From the NCBI GenBank assembly GCA_028023455.1, contig JAQFVV010006272.1:1688586-1752585 (forward strand): a DNA stretch of 64,000 nt, read 5' to 3'. This document shows positions 47,131 through 61,130 of this stretch, one piece after another. Below the pieces are notes generated by a model. It ran no database searches. It saw only the letters and a list, made by a program, of their open reading frames with translations, and was not told where the DNA came from. The DNA comes from Epiperipatus broadwayi. Its lineage: Eukaryota; Onychophora; Udeonychophora; Euonychophora; Peripatidae. Positions within the stretch are counted from its first letter, which is position 1; each line of letters opens with the position of its first letter. The translations under genes were made by a program, and so were the position numbers.

Positions 47131-50100
47131 AACTATGAACTTTTCTTAACAGATCTTTTATTCTTACTTATTAAAAGTAAACCTTAATTTATTGGTCAAA
47201 GCATTATTTTTTTTATTTTGATACAGAAACATTAAAGGCTTGTTTATCGAGTTATTCTCAATATCACATAACACAAACACAGTTTAAATCTTTAAACTTA
47301 AATTTTCATTATTTTTTTATATTATATATTGTAATATTGAAATGTTTTTTTTTAATTGTTCTTCAGTTGTTATGATAATGAGCAACCTATAAATATCTGC
47401 ATTTATAATGTTTGTTTTGTTTTTTTTATTTTATCTTGTTGCATATTAAAATTGATATAATGTATTTTATTTTCTTTTGCTAAAAGGTTGCAAGATTTTT
47501 TTTTATATATGTAATTTATGTATTAATCTCTAATATAGGGGTATACATTTTAAACATATATGTTAACATTACCGAATGTGTGCATGAGTAACTGCTTATA
47601 CAAACACGTCAAAAGAATAGGTTATACATAATTAGTTTAAATATGAGAAATTATAAAGCAAGGCTTACATATGAATGGAAGTGAAATAAAACACAGGTTA
47701 CATATGAAATTTATTTTTATATGATAAGTTAGAAAAGTCTTAAGTAAGCATTCCATGAAATATATTTTTTTACATATCATTTTAAGCCAGCTTATTTTAA
47801 AATTATCCAAAATGACGAACTTGTATATAAAATTTTGTATTAGTTCTATATTGAATTAATGTAATAATAAGCCATTTATCTAATTAGTAAATTTGATTTT
47901 AAAGAAGGAAAGAAGAATAGTATTAATAAAATATAATTATATATATCGTAATTGGTTTCCGAGTTCTTATTAAAAATATTGTTGCATTTTTCTTGTCTTA
48001 ATTCTATTGTTTTAAATGATCATCATCATCATCGCTCGCAGATATTAAGAATCATCAGCATTCGCAAATATTAAGAAAGCGCTCGCAAAATGTTAAGTAA
48101 ACTAGAATGTTGATTTACCTTTAAGTATTTAGGGATTATGCTTGATAATAACCAAATTTTAATAATTATAGTTCAACAATAGAAAGCTAAAATTATGTTG
48201 TGTCCATGAGTTTTGATCATCCTCATCAAAGATGGATATTGTATTATTGATTAAAACACTTTTTAAACATGGTACTGTACATGAGTTATGATCACCATCA
48301 TCATTAATAAATTATAATCATTAAATCTAATGTTTAACATAATTAATATATCTAGTAAATAAGGATTTGTAGAAAGTTGAATATCATGCATAGAGATTCG
48401 TGATGATCAGTCATCATCACTAGTATTATTAAATCCTAGTTTTAACTATAAAGGTAATTGGAATAAATAAATATAAACGTATATAAATACTAATGAGTGT
48501 TATATTTAAATCTCAGTTTAAAATAGGATGATTTTTTTTAAAAAAAATGCCTATGAGTTTATAAAGATAAATTTATTGTTGTGAGTTCATTATAAAGCTA
48601 TGGCTGGTATCATCATCACTATTAGTATCATTATTATTATATCATCATCATTAGCATCATCATTATTACCTTTATACTGTGATAAATAATCTAGTTAAAT
48701 GGCCATCAATATCAATAATGGTCTTTACGATGCTGGTTTAGAAGCCATTAATAGGATTATACTTGACTGTTCATCAATATATGTAAAATGAGCTAGCAAT
48801 GTCTTATATAAGAGTCTTGATCTATATAAATTTTTGGTGATATGGGGATCTTATGATTTTATTGACATGAGTAAAATATGAGTGTCATTTTTTTTTCATT
48901 AGTCATCCAAGTCATGTGTAATAAAAATGTACCGAATGAGTTTGAACTCAGTACACTCTAAACAAATATTTATCTAGATTTAAAACAATCTAGTGGCGCT
49001 CGTGGGAAAACACATGTACTTAGCTAAACTGAATAAAGAGTGATTTAATCCTTTTCCAACTTCATCATATTAACTTTATATGATATATTTTTTTATAAGT
49101 TGTCATGAATAGCACCAGTGTGTGCATATGACCATGAATGGTCTTATATAGTTGGAAAGAAAAATAGGAAGGATTCTTTGTTAAAAGAACCTAGTATTGG
49201 AGATAAGCATAATGCACTCCAGGAATCTTACAGTGGGTAATTTTATTCAGATGCTATATTTAATATTATTTTATTTGATGACAATGGTCAGTATGTTTTA
49301 ATTGTTCAAATGACTTCCCCAATATCTAAATATTCTAAATCTTTAATGATAATAGTTTTAATTTTCATTGTTGTTATTTTATATGGAGAAATGAGATTAT
49401 TTATTTATTTCATTATTAGCATAACAGAGTTAATGTTTAGGATAGTTGCAAACAGGCTATAATGTTATATTTAATTAAATAAGAATAGACACCCAAATAG
49501 AGCATGATATGCATATATTCTTATTTATGTGTTGGCGTCATCCTTATTTAATTATAAATTGTATGTTAGCTAACACAGTAAATTCATTTCTCATTTAATT
49601 TATTCGGTTACAAATGATGAACCGCCTGTTTAGTGTTTAGTTATTGAATTATAGCAACTATCATTTTATCACTCATCTATCTATTTGTTATTATATCTGT
49701 TACAAAATTTGCTTACTGTTCAAAAGACAGATTATAAATATGAGTATATTTTAATAATTGATAATTTCTATCAATATTATTATTTTTTTCTGTTACAATA
49801 TATATATATGAAGGAGGATGCAAAATGATAGGAATTTTGCATCTTGTAAATTTAAATGAAATGACAATTATCATGATATAAATTTGTATTGATGTAGATT
49901 TTGGTTGTTAATCTGTTAGCTCCGGTGTACTCATACACAACCTGTTCAGTTTAATAGTATTAAAAAATCACATTATCATATATATATATAAATGACAATT
50001 CTCTTAACATTGATATTTATTTAATAACAGGAGATTGGTTCTTAATTTGCCATTATTTAAAGTTGTACCACTATATAATAATTTATGCTCATATTTACGA

Positions 50101-50359
50101 ACATCGATGTTCATGTGAAATTTAAAAATTAAAATTTATGAAGGCAATATATTTATTTTTAAATTTGTATTTGATTGAATTACATAAAAAGTATTCAGCA
50201 ATCATTACTAAAAACTGTAATAATAGTATCCATAGTAACAATTTATATCTGATGAAATATACAAATAATCTATAATTTACTTTAACAGTCTAACCATGAT
50301 CCTATTCTAAAAATTTGAGTGAGAACAGATTATTACCCGAGTTTTAAGTAGGTATATTT
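47131..50359. other. AT-rich non-coding stretch with ATC clusters
   Basis: ATC/ATG triplet clusters at about 48019-48033, 48291-48304 and 48610-48665. Three diverged tandem copies of a CGCTCGCAGATATTAAGAA-like unit lie at about 48033-48100. No gene recognised. Confidence 0.45.
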
Positions 50360-50527
50360 ATGAGCATGGACCAAGTTCTATCTCAAGTGCCAATCTTACC
50401 AATTAATAAGAATTATACCCCTCAAAAACAAAAGAAAAGGTTCCCGTGGGTCTTTTTGGGTATCTTATCCAGACTAGCTCAGTCTCAAGGTCTGGAAGAC
50501 AATGTCTATCGGGAGAATGAAGCCAAG
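50360..50527 (+). CDS. possible coding exon, unknown protein
   Basis: An ATG-initiated frame of 56 codons (MSMDQVLSQVPILPI... to ...LEDNVYRENEAK) ends exactly at AAG|GTTATC, a usable 5' splice site; past it the frame turns into AT-rich noise. Local G+C is clearly higher than on either side, and codons use third-position C and G far more than the flanks. The peptide is basic around PQKQKKRFPW and acidic near its end. I do not recognise it and see no neighbouring exon or promoter. It may be a host first coding exon or a captured repeat fragment. Confidence 0.35.
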
Positions 50528-50539
50528 GTTATCTTACAA

Positions 50540-52385
50540 AGAAACGTCATTTATATATTTTATAATTTCCTATCTGCCTTACGAATCTTATTATTTTATT
50601 TCTTTTAGAGATATGTGGTAATAAATATCAGTAAGCTTTTATAAATAATAAGCCAGAAATTATAAGAATCTCGTAATTCAAATAAATACACAAGTTATAG
50701 CTTAAATTCTAATATTTATTAATACATGTATATATCAATACTGCAAACATATGACTCATTCATTCTGATACATATATATAATATCAATGTACACCTTCAC
50801 GAAAGAGTGCAACAATGCATCAGAGTTGCATTTATTAAATAATTTAATCTATTCTCTATAATTCTTTTTTTAAGTTGGAACAAACATATTTCTTAATTTA
50901 TTATTACATGTTCACTTAATACATAGAGAAAAAATCAGTTACCTCTTTTGAAAACGAACGTTCGCATTTTTAAGGCTGATGATCTATACGCTTACAATAT
51001 TACGAAGGTGATTGTTTTAGCAAGAGTTGTCAGTCTGAAAGATGATGAAAGATTCCATATCATTTACACATATGATAAGCCATCCTAGAGGTGTGTTAGA
51101 TAGATGATTCAAAGTTGAAGGCACAAAAGTTCTTGTTGTTTAGAGCTCCGCAATCACTTCACTTGTTTGAAATAGATGGCAAAATCTTCATAGACAAAGA
51201 TCATTGTGGTAGACAGGTCACACAAGCTACTTACTGGATGGTTTAACAAATCTACACGATTCTCCTACCCCAGCATGATGATGGAGTCCATTCTTATTAA
51301 TTTTTATTAATTAATAAAATCACTTTTTGAAATTTACTTTACACGCTTTTTTAACCCTCTTTCACCTCACTTTTTTTTCTATCCATATGCTGATGGCCAT
51401 ATCTCGGAATGCTATTAGCTTCTATTGTTCCAAAATACTAACTTGACCAGTTCATGGAATTCCGATGACAAGTGTCATTAACAGAAATCACCGTGGCACA
51501 GCTTGCAATTTCTTTTATTATTATCCAGCCTTATATTTTAATTTGCTTTCATTACGAAACATGGGCTACTAATGAGATTATTTAAACAACTATAACTTAC
51601 GATATTAATAAACAACAAAAATATAAAAATACAACTCTGCACATAATCGCTTCTCTTCATCTTCACATACAAATCTGTTAGTAATTAATTCTGCACAACA
51701 TCACAACAACACGTGGAATAAATATATATGTATACGTTCATGCCTTTAAATGGTTAATGTATTTCACTCACACTCTTTTGTAACAGGGTTCGAATGTATA
51801 TCTATAAATTTTGTTGCATCTATTAATTCAATCCGTAATAACAATTGCAATAAACACTCTTTTGTACTCATTATTGCCTTTTACTTCCTTTAGTACTCGT
51901 ATTCGAATCCAGCTACTGTTACATTACAGTGTCTCTCTATGCTCCAGATAATATAAGAAAATATTAGGAATACAATAGGATCTCACAATAATGGAAAATT
52001 AGAGGCCAGATTCTTGCAATTAAACAAATATAACCGTTAAAATAAATTAGACTTTTTCTTTCTTTCATGAACAAACTATGTTAATACTCTTATGTATTAA
52101 ATGGGCAATTATGCTATACCTATAAAACAGTTAAAACTGTTCAAAGATAAGTATTAAAAGAATATTTAATGTTAATGAATGAGTTGAATTATTTTTTCTC
52201 CCAAATGATCATCAAATTTATACCTCATTCATTAAATTAATTATAAAATCAAGTACTTGTGAGTTTTCAAGTAAATCAAGGTGGTAGCCTATATTTTTGA
52301 TAAATGTACAGTTTCGAGGGCCTATATTCTATCAAACATTGGTTAGCTGTTAAATTAAAACAAAATAAATTGAATGTTAAATTTC
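50540..52385. other. AT-rich non-coding stretch
   Basis: No gene recognised. The 50980-51500 part is slightly GC-richer and may be an old repeat. Confidence 0.45.
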
Positions 52386-52509
52386 ATTACAATACTTTAT
52401 TTTAATTTATATATATATATATTATAATATGGGAAATGAAGTATTGTATTACAATACTTTATTTTAATTTATATATATATATATTATAATATGGGAAGTG
52501 ACGAGATGC
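52386..52509. repeat. 62-bp tandem duplication containing (TA)n
   Basis: ATTACAATACTTTATTTTAA followed by (TA)n and ATTATAATATGGGAA is present at 52386-52435 and again at 52448-52497, essentially unchanged. Period 62. Confidence 0.9.
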
Positions 52510-52539
52510 TCTTAACATTGTCATGCTTTGGTTCACTCA

Positions 52540-52870
52540 GTGTTTCTTTTTGCCAGCAGTTTTTTTGGTAAATTGTCATAATGATGTGTATGGGGCAGTT
52601 GAATGCCACAAATGGCAGAACCCATCTGCTTATATCTGACTTATGCAATAATAAAAAAATACTTTAACTTAACTTTATTGGCATGCTGAAAATTACATTG
52701 CCAGCAGATTGAATAAACCTAAGACTTTCTTCATTGGGAATGTATCCTACAAAATATGTAGTTACTGCGAATGGCAAAATTCATCCACTGACTATTCGGC
52801 TTATGCTAAAAACAAAACTTATTATGACATGTTGAAATTTTTTTATACAACAAACTGATTGGCAGCTTAT
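52540..52870. repeat. diverged tandem repeat, about 150-bp unit
   Basis: Three related blocks carry GCCAGCAG or GGCAGC next to AAATTG/AACTGATTG. Two carry AATGGCA(G/A)AA...CATC...CTTATGC...GGCATG/GACATG TTGAAA. The copies are well diverged, so unit boundaries are approximate. Confidence 0.45.
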
Positions 52871-55800
52871 GCTGGAATTATATCTTCCAGAGCACACATT
52901 TTTACAAAAGGGAATAGGACTACTTCTCCCAGTGTGTTGGATTGGCCCAAAACATTCTCACTTGATCCTCATCCTAAAAATAACTCATTCCTCCCACACA
53001 GTGACAGCCTATACTTAACGTACCCTCCTAAACCTTTATCTGCACCTCTCCTCCCTACTCTATAAACCAAAACCCAATTAATACTTATACTTTACATTTT
53101 TATTTATTGTTATTTTACTCGATTTCATCTATCTTCGATTTCCCCTTGCTAACTCCCAAAAAAAAAAAACCCATTTCATTTTATTTTATTTAACTTTATC
53201 TCCATTATTCAAGTATTCCATGCATTTATTATTAGTTTTTTTTTTTTTTTGATACCTCAAAAAACCCTGTCCTTTCTAATTCCCACCTGACTATAAACAA
53301 CCTCCAATAAATTTATTTATATCTCTGGACACTTTTTTCTCTCTCCTTTATACTCTTTTTTATTCTTTTATTATATATATTTTAACTATTATTAATTATC
53401 TTATATACTGCACCAGTTGATGCCTACCTTTTGGATTCATACCATGTGCACAGAATCGATCATGAAGTTACTGCCACACATCAAAATATGACATTGATGC
53501 TACCATCGAATACACCTAGTGGTCGTCCCATATACATGAAGAGGTCCAGAAGATCCAAGATTACCGATAAAATGTTTCTATCTGTTGAATAATTATTAAC
53601 TGTAACTAAACCCATGTAATTAACTTGTTAAATTAGTCTTAACCTTTTATATGTGTATTTATTTACTTTTAGTGTAAGTCTGTTGGCCTCAAACGATTCA
53701 ATCTATAGATCACTAAATAACTCAAATTATTTTATATTAAGTAAAATTCTTGTCTTAAGTGATGGAGAGATTTAGGAGCAAATATTGTAAGATAGATTGT
53801 TTATGCTTCTTGACTCTCAAAGTCTCTAGAGACAGAGTGGAGCTGGAAGACGCCAAAATATAAAAGTTCAAAAAAAAAAAATAACTTGATTAAATTATTC
53901 TGAAAGACTCTGTCTCTTTACCCCCATCAAATCAAGAAAAATGTATATAAATTCTTCGAAATACATTCAGGTCAAGAAGGCATGGCGAGTGCAATTATTG
54001 ATTATTTATTCACCTGTTATTATTTAGCTATATGTACCACATAGATTATATATATATATAAATTAGCTAGATATACTAAATTTGTAGAATTGTTTGTAAA
54101 CAAATTATTGATTTTATTTCATTATCATGCTAGTTACATATAAAATAATGTTCTTAATCATAATAAAATTTGGATCTAGAAATTAAGTATATAAAAACTA
54201 AGGCATCATGGAATTATCATTGGTAATAATAAAGTTATCTAAAGATGCTACCCTTATATATTTGTAACCCTGATACATTGTAGATGATTATAAGTAAATA
54301 TAAAATTATATGTAAAGTGAAAGAGCATTACTGATCCAGATTATAATATTAATAAGTAAAAAAACTGCAATATTTGTGTAGGTCCATTGTGGAAACCAAT
54401 GCTAACTATTAATTTATTCAGGAATCTCTAAATTCCCCCCAAATCTCTTAAATTATTGATTTACTATTTGAAGTATAAATAACTCTTGTAAAAAGAATAA
54501 ATCTTCATACTTAGTTGTGGTTTACTGGTGATGCTAGTGATTTATATAATTAAAATGGTTAATCTTATCTTGTATGTGTGGTATTTAATATATAGTAGTT
54601 TTGTACATCAATTTGTGTTGCTGCCTACCAATCTATGACAATGATATATTTAATAAATGAATTCTATATATAAGTTTTGTGTGGTTCTCTCGTCTTAATG
54701 GTCAAATGGGGTAAGGACAGACCAGATGTGATGTGCCCAGAAATTTAGTCTATTGATGTACCGCAGTTTGAGTCCTGCAGGGATTGGAGATTCCTTGCAA
54801 ATCCCAGATTTTATGCAATACCTATGCTCTCTGCAGAGTGTATGTATCCATGGTTAGAAGCAGATACATCTCTGTGATCTGAAAAATCACCCATAGCATG
54901 AACCATTGCCAACAGATTGCCTAATCTGATCCTCATCATCATACTCTACCATAATCTCCATGATCTCAGGCAGTACTGCAAATTTCTTAATGTTATTCTC
55001 TTATTATGCCCATACAGCCGCAGGCAACCTAAATTCAAACCCTGACACAAGAAACCCTTTTGTAACGAATATAAAATTAATTGTCTTATACCCAGAATAG
55101 GTTGATAAATTCAATGAGCATGAGAGTTAAGGCACTATACAGTACTGTAGGCCAGCAGACACCATCATCATTATCTTGTAAGCTGCTCTGAATTATTTGT
55201 ATAAATAAATCTATAATCATTTATGTAAATTTGCAAGACAAATTATTTATAGTTATATATTCTCAAACACATACCTAGTTCTTATTTATATGTTGAGTAG
55301 CCTAGTTTGAAACCATTAGGCTGTCAAATAGGTAATCACCCAGGTAAATAGGTTTAGGTAAGACTGAAGTGTGCTAACCTGTGTAATCTTGTGAATGATG
55401 AAGAACCCTGAGAAGAGAATTCATGTTTGATCCCTGAGTTATGCTGAGCTATGCATTGAGGGAAGCTGTGTATTATCAAGAAGATTAATCAGAAATTTGA
55501 GGTTGTGAAGCCTAGGTCGGGTTTAAATTAGGAGGCAGAGGTAACTCTGTGTTTGCTGGTTGAAAGCTTGTTGGCTGATTATACAAACTTGACTGGTACA
55601 TCCTTCAGCTTTTTCTTGGAACAATTTATCTCAAAATAATTATCAGATGAGTATAACTTCTATTTAGTCCATGGTTGATTATTCAGCAACAAGCTAAAGA
55701 TTTATCTAGCAATCAGCAGCATACAGGGCAGCCACCGAAAATGACAGATGTGTAAAGTGTTTTTAACCACCCATGTACAATCCAATATTTTCAATCTGTG

Positions 55801-56925
55801 TTTTGATGCTTCCACAGATTTAGTAAATGAAATGTTTTTCAGGGCTTAGTATAAGCTACTTTTCAGGTTATCGATTTTGCCACCTCTATATTTCTGATGG
55901 GCCCAGGTTGCTTAGTTATCCAGCTAAAAATACTCACATAACAAAGAGAAAAACTGCTTCACTCTGTCTTTTATGTACTATCTAATTTATCACCATTGAT
56001 TTTCAATAAACAAGGTATCTTGTCTTTTTAGTTTTTAATTTTATTTTAAAAATTTACGTTTACATTTTAATCTCCAATTACAAATATCCCTCTGCCATTG
56101 TCTTCTATATTTATTTCATTCTTTATCATTTTTATTTGTTAACAATTTTTTCCCACATAAATTTTCACTACAAACTAATAATAACGTGAAAGGCTGAAAA
56201 CCTTTGACAGATGCGCCTTAAACATGCTTAAATGACAGTCAATCAGATAGTAATAATGACTACAAAATAATTTAAAAATTAAATATAGAATGTGTTTTGT
56301 ACTTTTCTGTCTTAAAAATACACAAAACATAAAATATATTTACATCTAATAATAAAATGCATATTTTGGACTTAAAAACTTTCTATTTATGTTTTTGTAA
56401 TTGCACTTTTGACTTAGTTTGACTGATATTGCCTCATCATTTTCACTTGATACTAAGCAAATTTATCTATGATATTATTTTCCCTATTTTTTTTATTACA
56501 ACTTTAGTCAATACTTGGAATAGAATATCAAACATTAATTTAAGTAATTAACATTTTCTTGTTTATTAATGTTGTGTTCCATTGCAATATATTTGCTAAC
56601 AATCAATGCGCATATGGATGGCACAATATATATATTCTTCCCATCTTTTCAATACATCCAATTATTTTCTCATTTCTATCTTCAATGACTACTTTATTTT
56701 TGTGACCCTATTTTTCTAATCCAAACTGTTTTTTCTACTATATTAAAATGTTTCAGCTGCAATATATTCTGCTACAATCACTCTTTTCTAGCTGTATGAT
56801 TCATGTTTTAATTTTCAGCTAAGCATTTCAAACACACATGTATCTTTTGAACAATTCATATGTTTCCATCTATTTTTCTATTGTTTATTCATTGTCATTA
56901 TTAATCCAAGACTTTTTTTACTTTG
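52871..56925. other. AT-rich non-coding stretch with GC-richer islands
   Basis: 54690-54960 and 55300-55620 are GC-richer and look like old interspersed repeats, but no protein motif or known repeat end can be read. The 68-codon frame at 52859-53065 is Pro/Ser/Leu-rich with no recognisable domain. Confidence 0.4.
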
Positions 56926-56929
56926 TTTT

Positions 56930-59060
56930 TTTTTTCTCTTTAATCTACTTATTTTAGGAAATAACTTTTAAATTTTCTTTGTATAAATTATTTTACCAAT
57001 TAGTCTACCATAAAAAATACAAATCTATTTAATAATGTTTTATTTTCTCAATTGGTTACATCTTTTTTTAATTCTTAAAACAATTGTAAACCTATCAGTA
57101 TGATGCTACGATCTGAATCTACAAGATGTATTTATGCCTTCTTAGAATTGCTTAATAAACTCATTTTAAATTCACAACAATCTTTAAAAAAAAATTATTT
57201 TTGCAGTTTTCCATATGTAAATCCTTTGTGATTTTTAAACTTTATGTTCATTATTTTTTAGAGTCTTATTTAAAATTTCAATTGTCCATCTACTATCATC
57301 TCTTCCAAAAATATGTCCAGCCTAACTGATTTGTTTTAATTTTTTAGTGATAATTGTTGTTACATGCATGTATTTCATTTTTGATTTCTTCTCATTATTT
57401 TTTTTGTACACTCATTCTTACTTCATTGAGTAATATGAAGTCTCTATATTGTTCTTTTGTCAAGTGTCCAAGTTTCAGATCCATAAGTAAAATTAAAAAC
57501 CTTTTTACAACACTTAGGAATGTTTTCTAATAATATTATTTCTATTAAAAAAACTGCATATAAATTTAATTCTGATTAATTTTGTTTATATTTATAAAAG
57601 AAATATGAGAAAGGTATTAGTTTTAATTTCTTCTAATTCAATTAATCATTTTAGCACTTTTCTTTGATTCTACATTCTTACTTTCATTTGATGACTCCTG
57701 CCATTTTTCCTCAAATTCTGAAGCATTGTTTATAAAACAACCTCACAGATCTGCAAAATCTAGATGTCTTAAATAATCTCTGACTTTTTCTTCTCATAGC
57801 TTCCCATTTTAATGTATAATTTAATCACTGCTATTGCATTTTTATAAATATATTTTTCAGTATAGAACAATATCCTGGATCTATGTCTTGATGATTCAAA
57901 GCTTTAATCACTGTTGAAATGTTTATAAACTCAAATGTATTTTCATAATGTACAAATCCAAAGCATAATGCCAACTTATATTCATTGGTTATTATATATC
58001 TTCTTTATTCATTGTGTTATAGTCACTTTTAAATCTAGATTGGCTTTGTTTTTTGTTTTTTGGTTTGTGTAAAAAATTCAATGTACAAGAGTTGTAATTT
58101 TTCGTTAAAAGATCTTACATAGAATTGATAAAAAACTGATAGGTCATTTCTACTAATTTCTTTATCAATTTTGTTAAATATCAATACTACTACTGTAATC
58201 TTTAAATAATCTGATACATATTTATAATTTAATCATGGGATACGTAGTTTTGCTGCAATTTTTATATTTTTTTCATTTGCTTCTTTTGAAATAGCTCTAA
58301 TAATTTCATTATGTCATGGAGTTTTTCTTTTATTAGAGATTCAATTGCTTGCCTTACTTCTTTATTTAAAATACTTGACAATTCAGAAAATGTATTAACT
58401 GTAGTGGATATTCTATTTTCTTGTTCTTTATTACTATAAAATTCTTGATAGAACCACCTATTTCTTAATGTCATAACTTTTTTTAACAATAATTCCATCT
58501 TTTATTCTTATAAAGGAAATAATCTTCCTTCCACTATCAAATTGTTTTATACTTGTTAAGACTTTTTTTTATTCTATTCAATAGCTTCTTTTGCCAAAAT
58601 ACATTATAATTCTTATATAATAATTATTATTTTTTATTTCACTTTACAAAAATGTAAATATTTAATTCTTCTTGAAGAATCATTTTAAAAAGATTTATAT
58701 TCCTTTTTTTCTTCACACAATGACCTATCCCAAGTAAAAATTTTATTAATAAATAGCTTTTTTATACCAACTATTTTGTCATAGCTTTTAATACAGTATC
58801 AGTTACTTTATCATTGATTTCTATCAAGTCTTCAAGTCTGAATTATTTTCAAAATCTTTCAATGTTAAAACAATGAAAAAGTTCTAATTTAAATTCACTA
58901 GATGTTTTTGAAAGCTAGGAATATCAATTATTAATACTGCCCTTCTCAATAGTTTTTGTCTATCTACTTTTGCATTAACATAAATTATAATCTCCCTAAT
59001 TGATGTTAAATTTATTAAGAATGTTACATTCTTGAAATACATGTTTTATGTTAAAAAGAA
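56930..59060 (-). pseudogene. RTE-like LINE copy B (5'-truncated)
   Basis: The same family as 37767-39895, in the same orientation and colinear (for example 58795-58990 with 39110-39340, and 57760-57830 with 38150-38220). On the minus strand: the pre-RT block RWFYQEFYSNKE, then ILNKEVRQAIESL (open 78 codons, 58262-58498); RT with YENTFEFI and VIKALNHQDIDPGYCSIL (about 57850-57940); and the late block TYGSETWTLDKRTI, then RLHITQ (about 57410-57485). The 5' endonuclease is missing beyond about 59060. Stops and frameshifts throughout. The 3' edge near 56930 (a T-rich tract) is a guess. Confidence 0.75.
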
Positions 59061-59069
59061 ATAGAAAAC

Positions 59070-59435
59070 AATTTGCCTGTACTTTCATTTAGATACTTTC
59101 ATGTCTATTCCATTTATAATTTGTCGTAAAAACAAAAATTTAATAAACAAGTTTTTTTTTCAGTAATTTGAAGTTAAGGACATTTTTGTACAATATGCTT
59201 TACAATCAAATGCAAATTAGGTTAACTTTATCATCATGTTTATTAATACAATCTGATACTTTAAGAATTTCAATGGCGTCTACAACAGCCCGTTGATAAT
59301 AAATATCTTGACATGATTTGGAGTTGATAAACCTATTTTGGACAAACCCTAAAATATGGATTACTGAGGATGTTTAATATTGCTTAAGATTTCATAAAAT
59401 ATATTGAATTTAAATGGCATTAATTTCAAATGCCA
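59070..59435. other. AT-rich non-coding stretch
   Basis: No gene recognised. The endonuclease part of LINE copy B would be expected here if that copy were full length, but I cannot read it. Confidence 0.4.
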
Positions 59436-59492
59436 GTCTCTCTCTCTCTCTGTCTCTCTCTCTCTCTCTGTCTGTCTGTCTGTCTCTCTCTC
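59436..59492. repeat. (TC)n/(TCTG)n microsatellite
   Basis: TC dinucleotides interrupted by TCTG units. Confidence 0.95.
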
Positions 59493-59540
59493 TTTTTTGT
59501 TTCTGGACTATTACTAAGTTGTTTGCTCAGGGTGAGAATT

Positions 59541-59552
59541 GGGGGGGGGGGG
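59541..59552. repeat. poly-G run (G12)
   Basis: Twelve consecutive G. Confidence 0.9.
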
Positions 59553-60071
59553 AATCTATTTTTTGTTGACTAATTTATATTAATAATATTGGTCAAAAGA
59601 ATGGTATATTAGACAAAATATTCAGTCACATGTCTAACAAATTTAAAATCAGATATTTAAGATACTTTTAAATTAAATTAAGATTTTCTGTTTTTTAGGC
59701 ATTTTTCCAATACTCTTGAATGATCCCTATTACTTGGAAAATGATTGGTAAATGTCAGTATAATGCTAAAATTAATAACAAAAAAATGTATTGAAATGTA
59801 TGTTCACATATATTGTACAACTGGTGAATATACATGTTAAAAAAACAAGCACATATATTCGCATAATTGATTATGTTATTAATAAAAGCGAAAGTTGAAA
59901 AATATAATATGTTTTTAAAATAGATTTTAAAATGCAAACTTGTAAAAATGAAATTATTGTATCACCTCTTTCTTTTAAATATAAAAGATTTTAATATTAA
60001 AGAGCGAGTAGGAGAGGGGGGAATAATTATTAAGTAAAAGTTAAAACTAGCTCTTTCTTTTTATAAAATTG
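59553..60071. other. AT-rich non-coding stretch
   Basis: No gene or repeat recognised. Confidence 0.45.
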
Positions 60072-60192
<121 letters not shown>

Positions 60193-60549
60193 TAACAAAT
60201 AAATGTAAAAATAAAATCAGACTACTCCCAATTGAACTAATTAAAGAAATAAAAAAAATCACATACATCATCTTATCAAGAAAGCAGATTAATCTTGAAA
60301 TGATATTAGATAACCAAAGAATGCTAAAATTAATCCTAACAAAACAGTAGATGAATCTGGAAGGAGGATTAAGAGAAAAATATAAAATGAATTAAACTTG
60401 ATCTGAGGATGATAAAGAAAAACAATGAGAAAGGGAAATATAAAAGACTGAAGAGACAAAAGATTAATTATTGCTAGTCAAGATTGTTTCAGACACAGTA
60501 AAATTATTATTCAACACTGCTGTATAACTACTAAAATTAAAGAGATGGT

Positions 60550-61130
60550 GAAAAGTTATCCACATTTCCAGTATGCATGTGCATTGACCTATCTTCACTG
60601 AAGGCCAACCTAGCAGTATGCAGTGCTAAACAATACCTGAAGTGATCAGCTAGCCTTTGATCCCAGACCTTAGTACCATCAGATATTTTCCACCTAAAAT
60701 TCATGCCCACCTCGTGATCTGTGAACTACCAATAATCTCTCTCTCCCTCACTGTAAACTGTAAAATCAATGTCAAAAACATCTATGGAAATCAAAGGCAA
60801 GCCAGTTGGTAATCAACAAGTGAGGAAAAAAGAAAGGAACTGAATCCATAAAGGATGATACACTATCCAAAATCCTAGGTAAATATAATTCTTTTTTCCC
60901 ATTCTAAACATTTGCACATATATGTGAATTAAAGAATTTTAATGAACTCTAATAGTTACAGCCAACATAATCTTTAAGATTGCATACATAAATTCTTATT
61001 ATATTGTGTTATAAATATGTGGGTGGGTATATGTAAATTTTTATTATACTGTGTTATAATTATATGTGTGTGTAAAATAAAATATTTGTTTGCTTAATTG
61101 TTGTCTGATGGATTCTCTCTTATAACTGCA
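60550..61130 (+). mobile_element. LTR-like dispersed repeat, copy 2
   Basis: Tentative partner of 41640-42330 (shared TCCAAAATCCTAGGTAAAT, an AATAAA signal and a TCTGATGGATTCTCT end). GC-richer front, AT-rich rear. The internal ATTTTTATTATACTGTGTTA segment is itself duplicated (about 60989-61011 and 61035-61057). No coding sequence. Confidence 0.35.
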
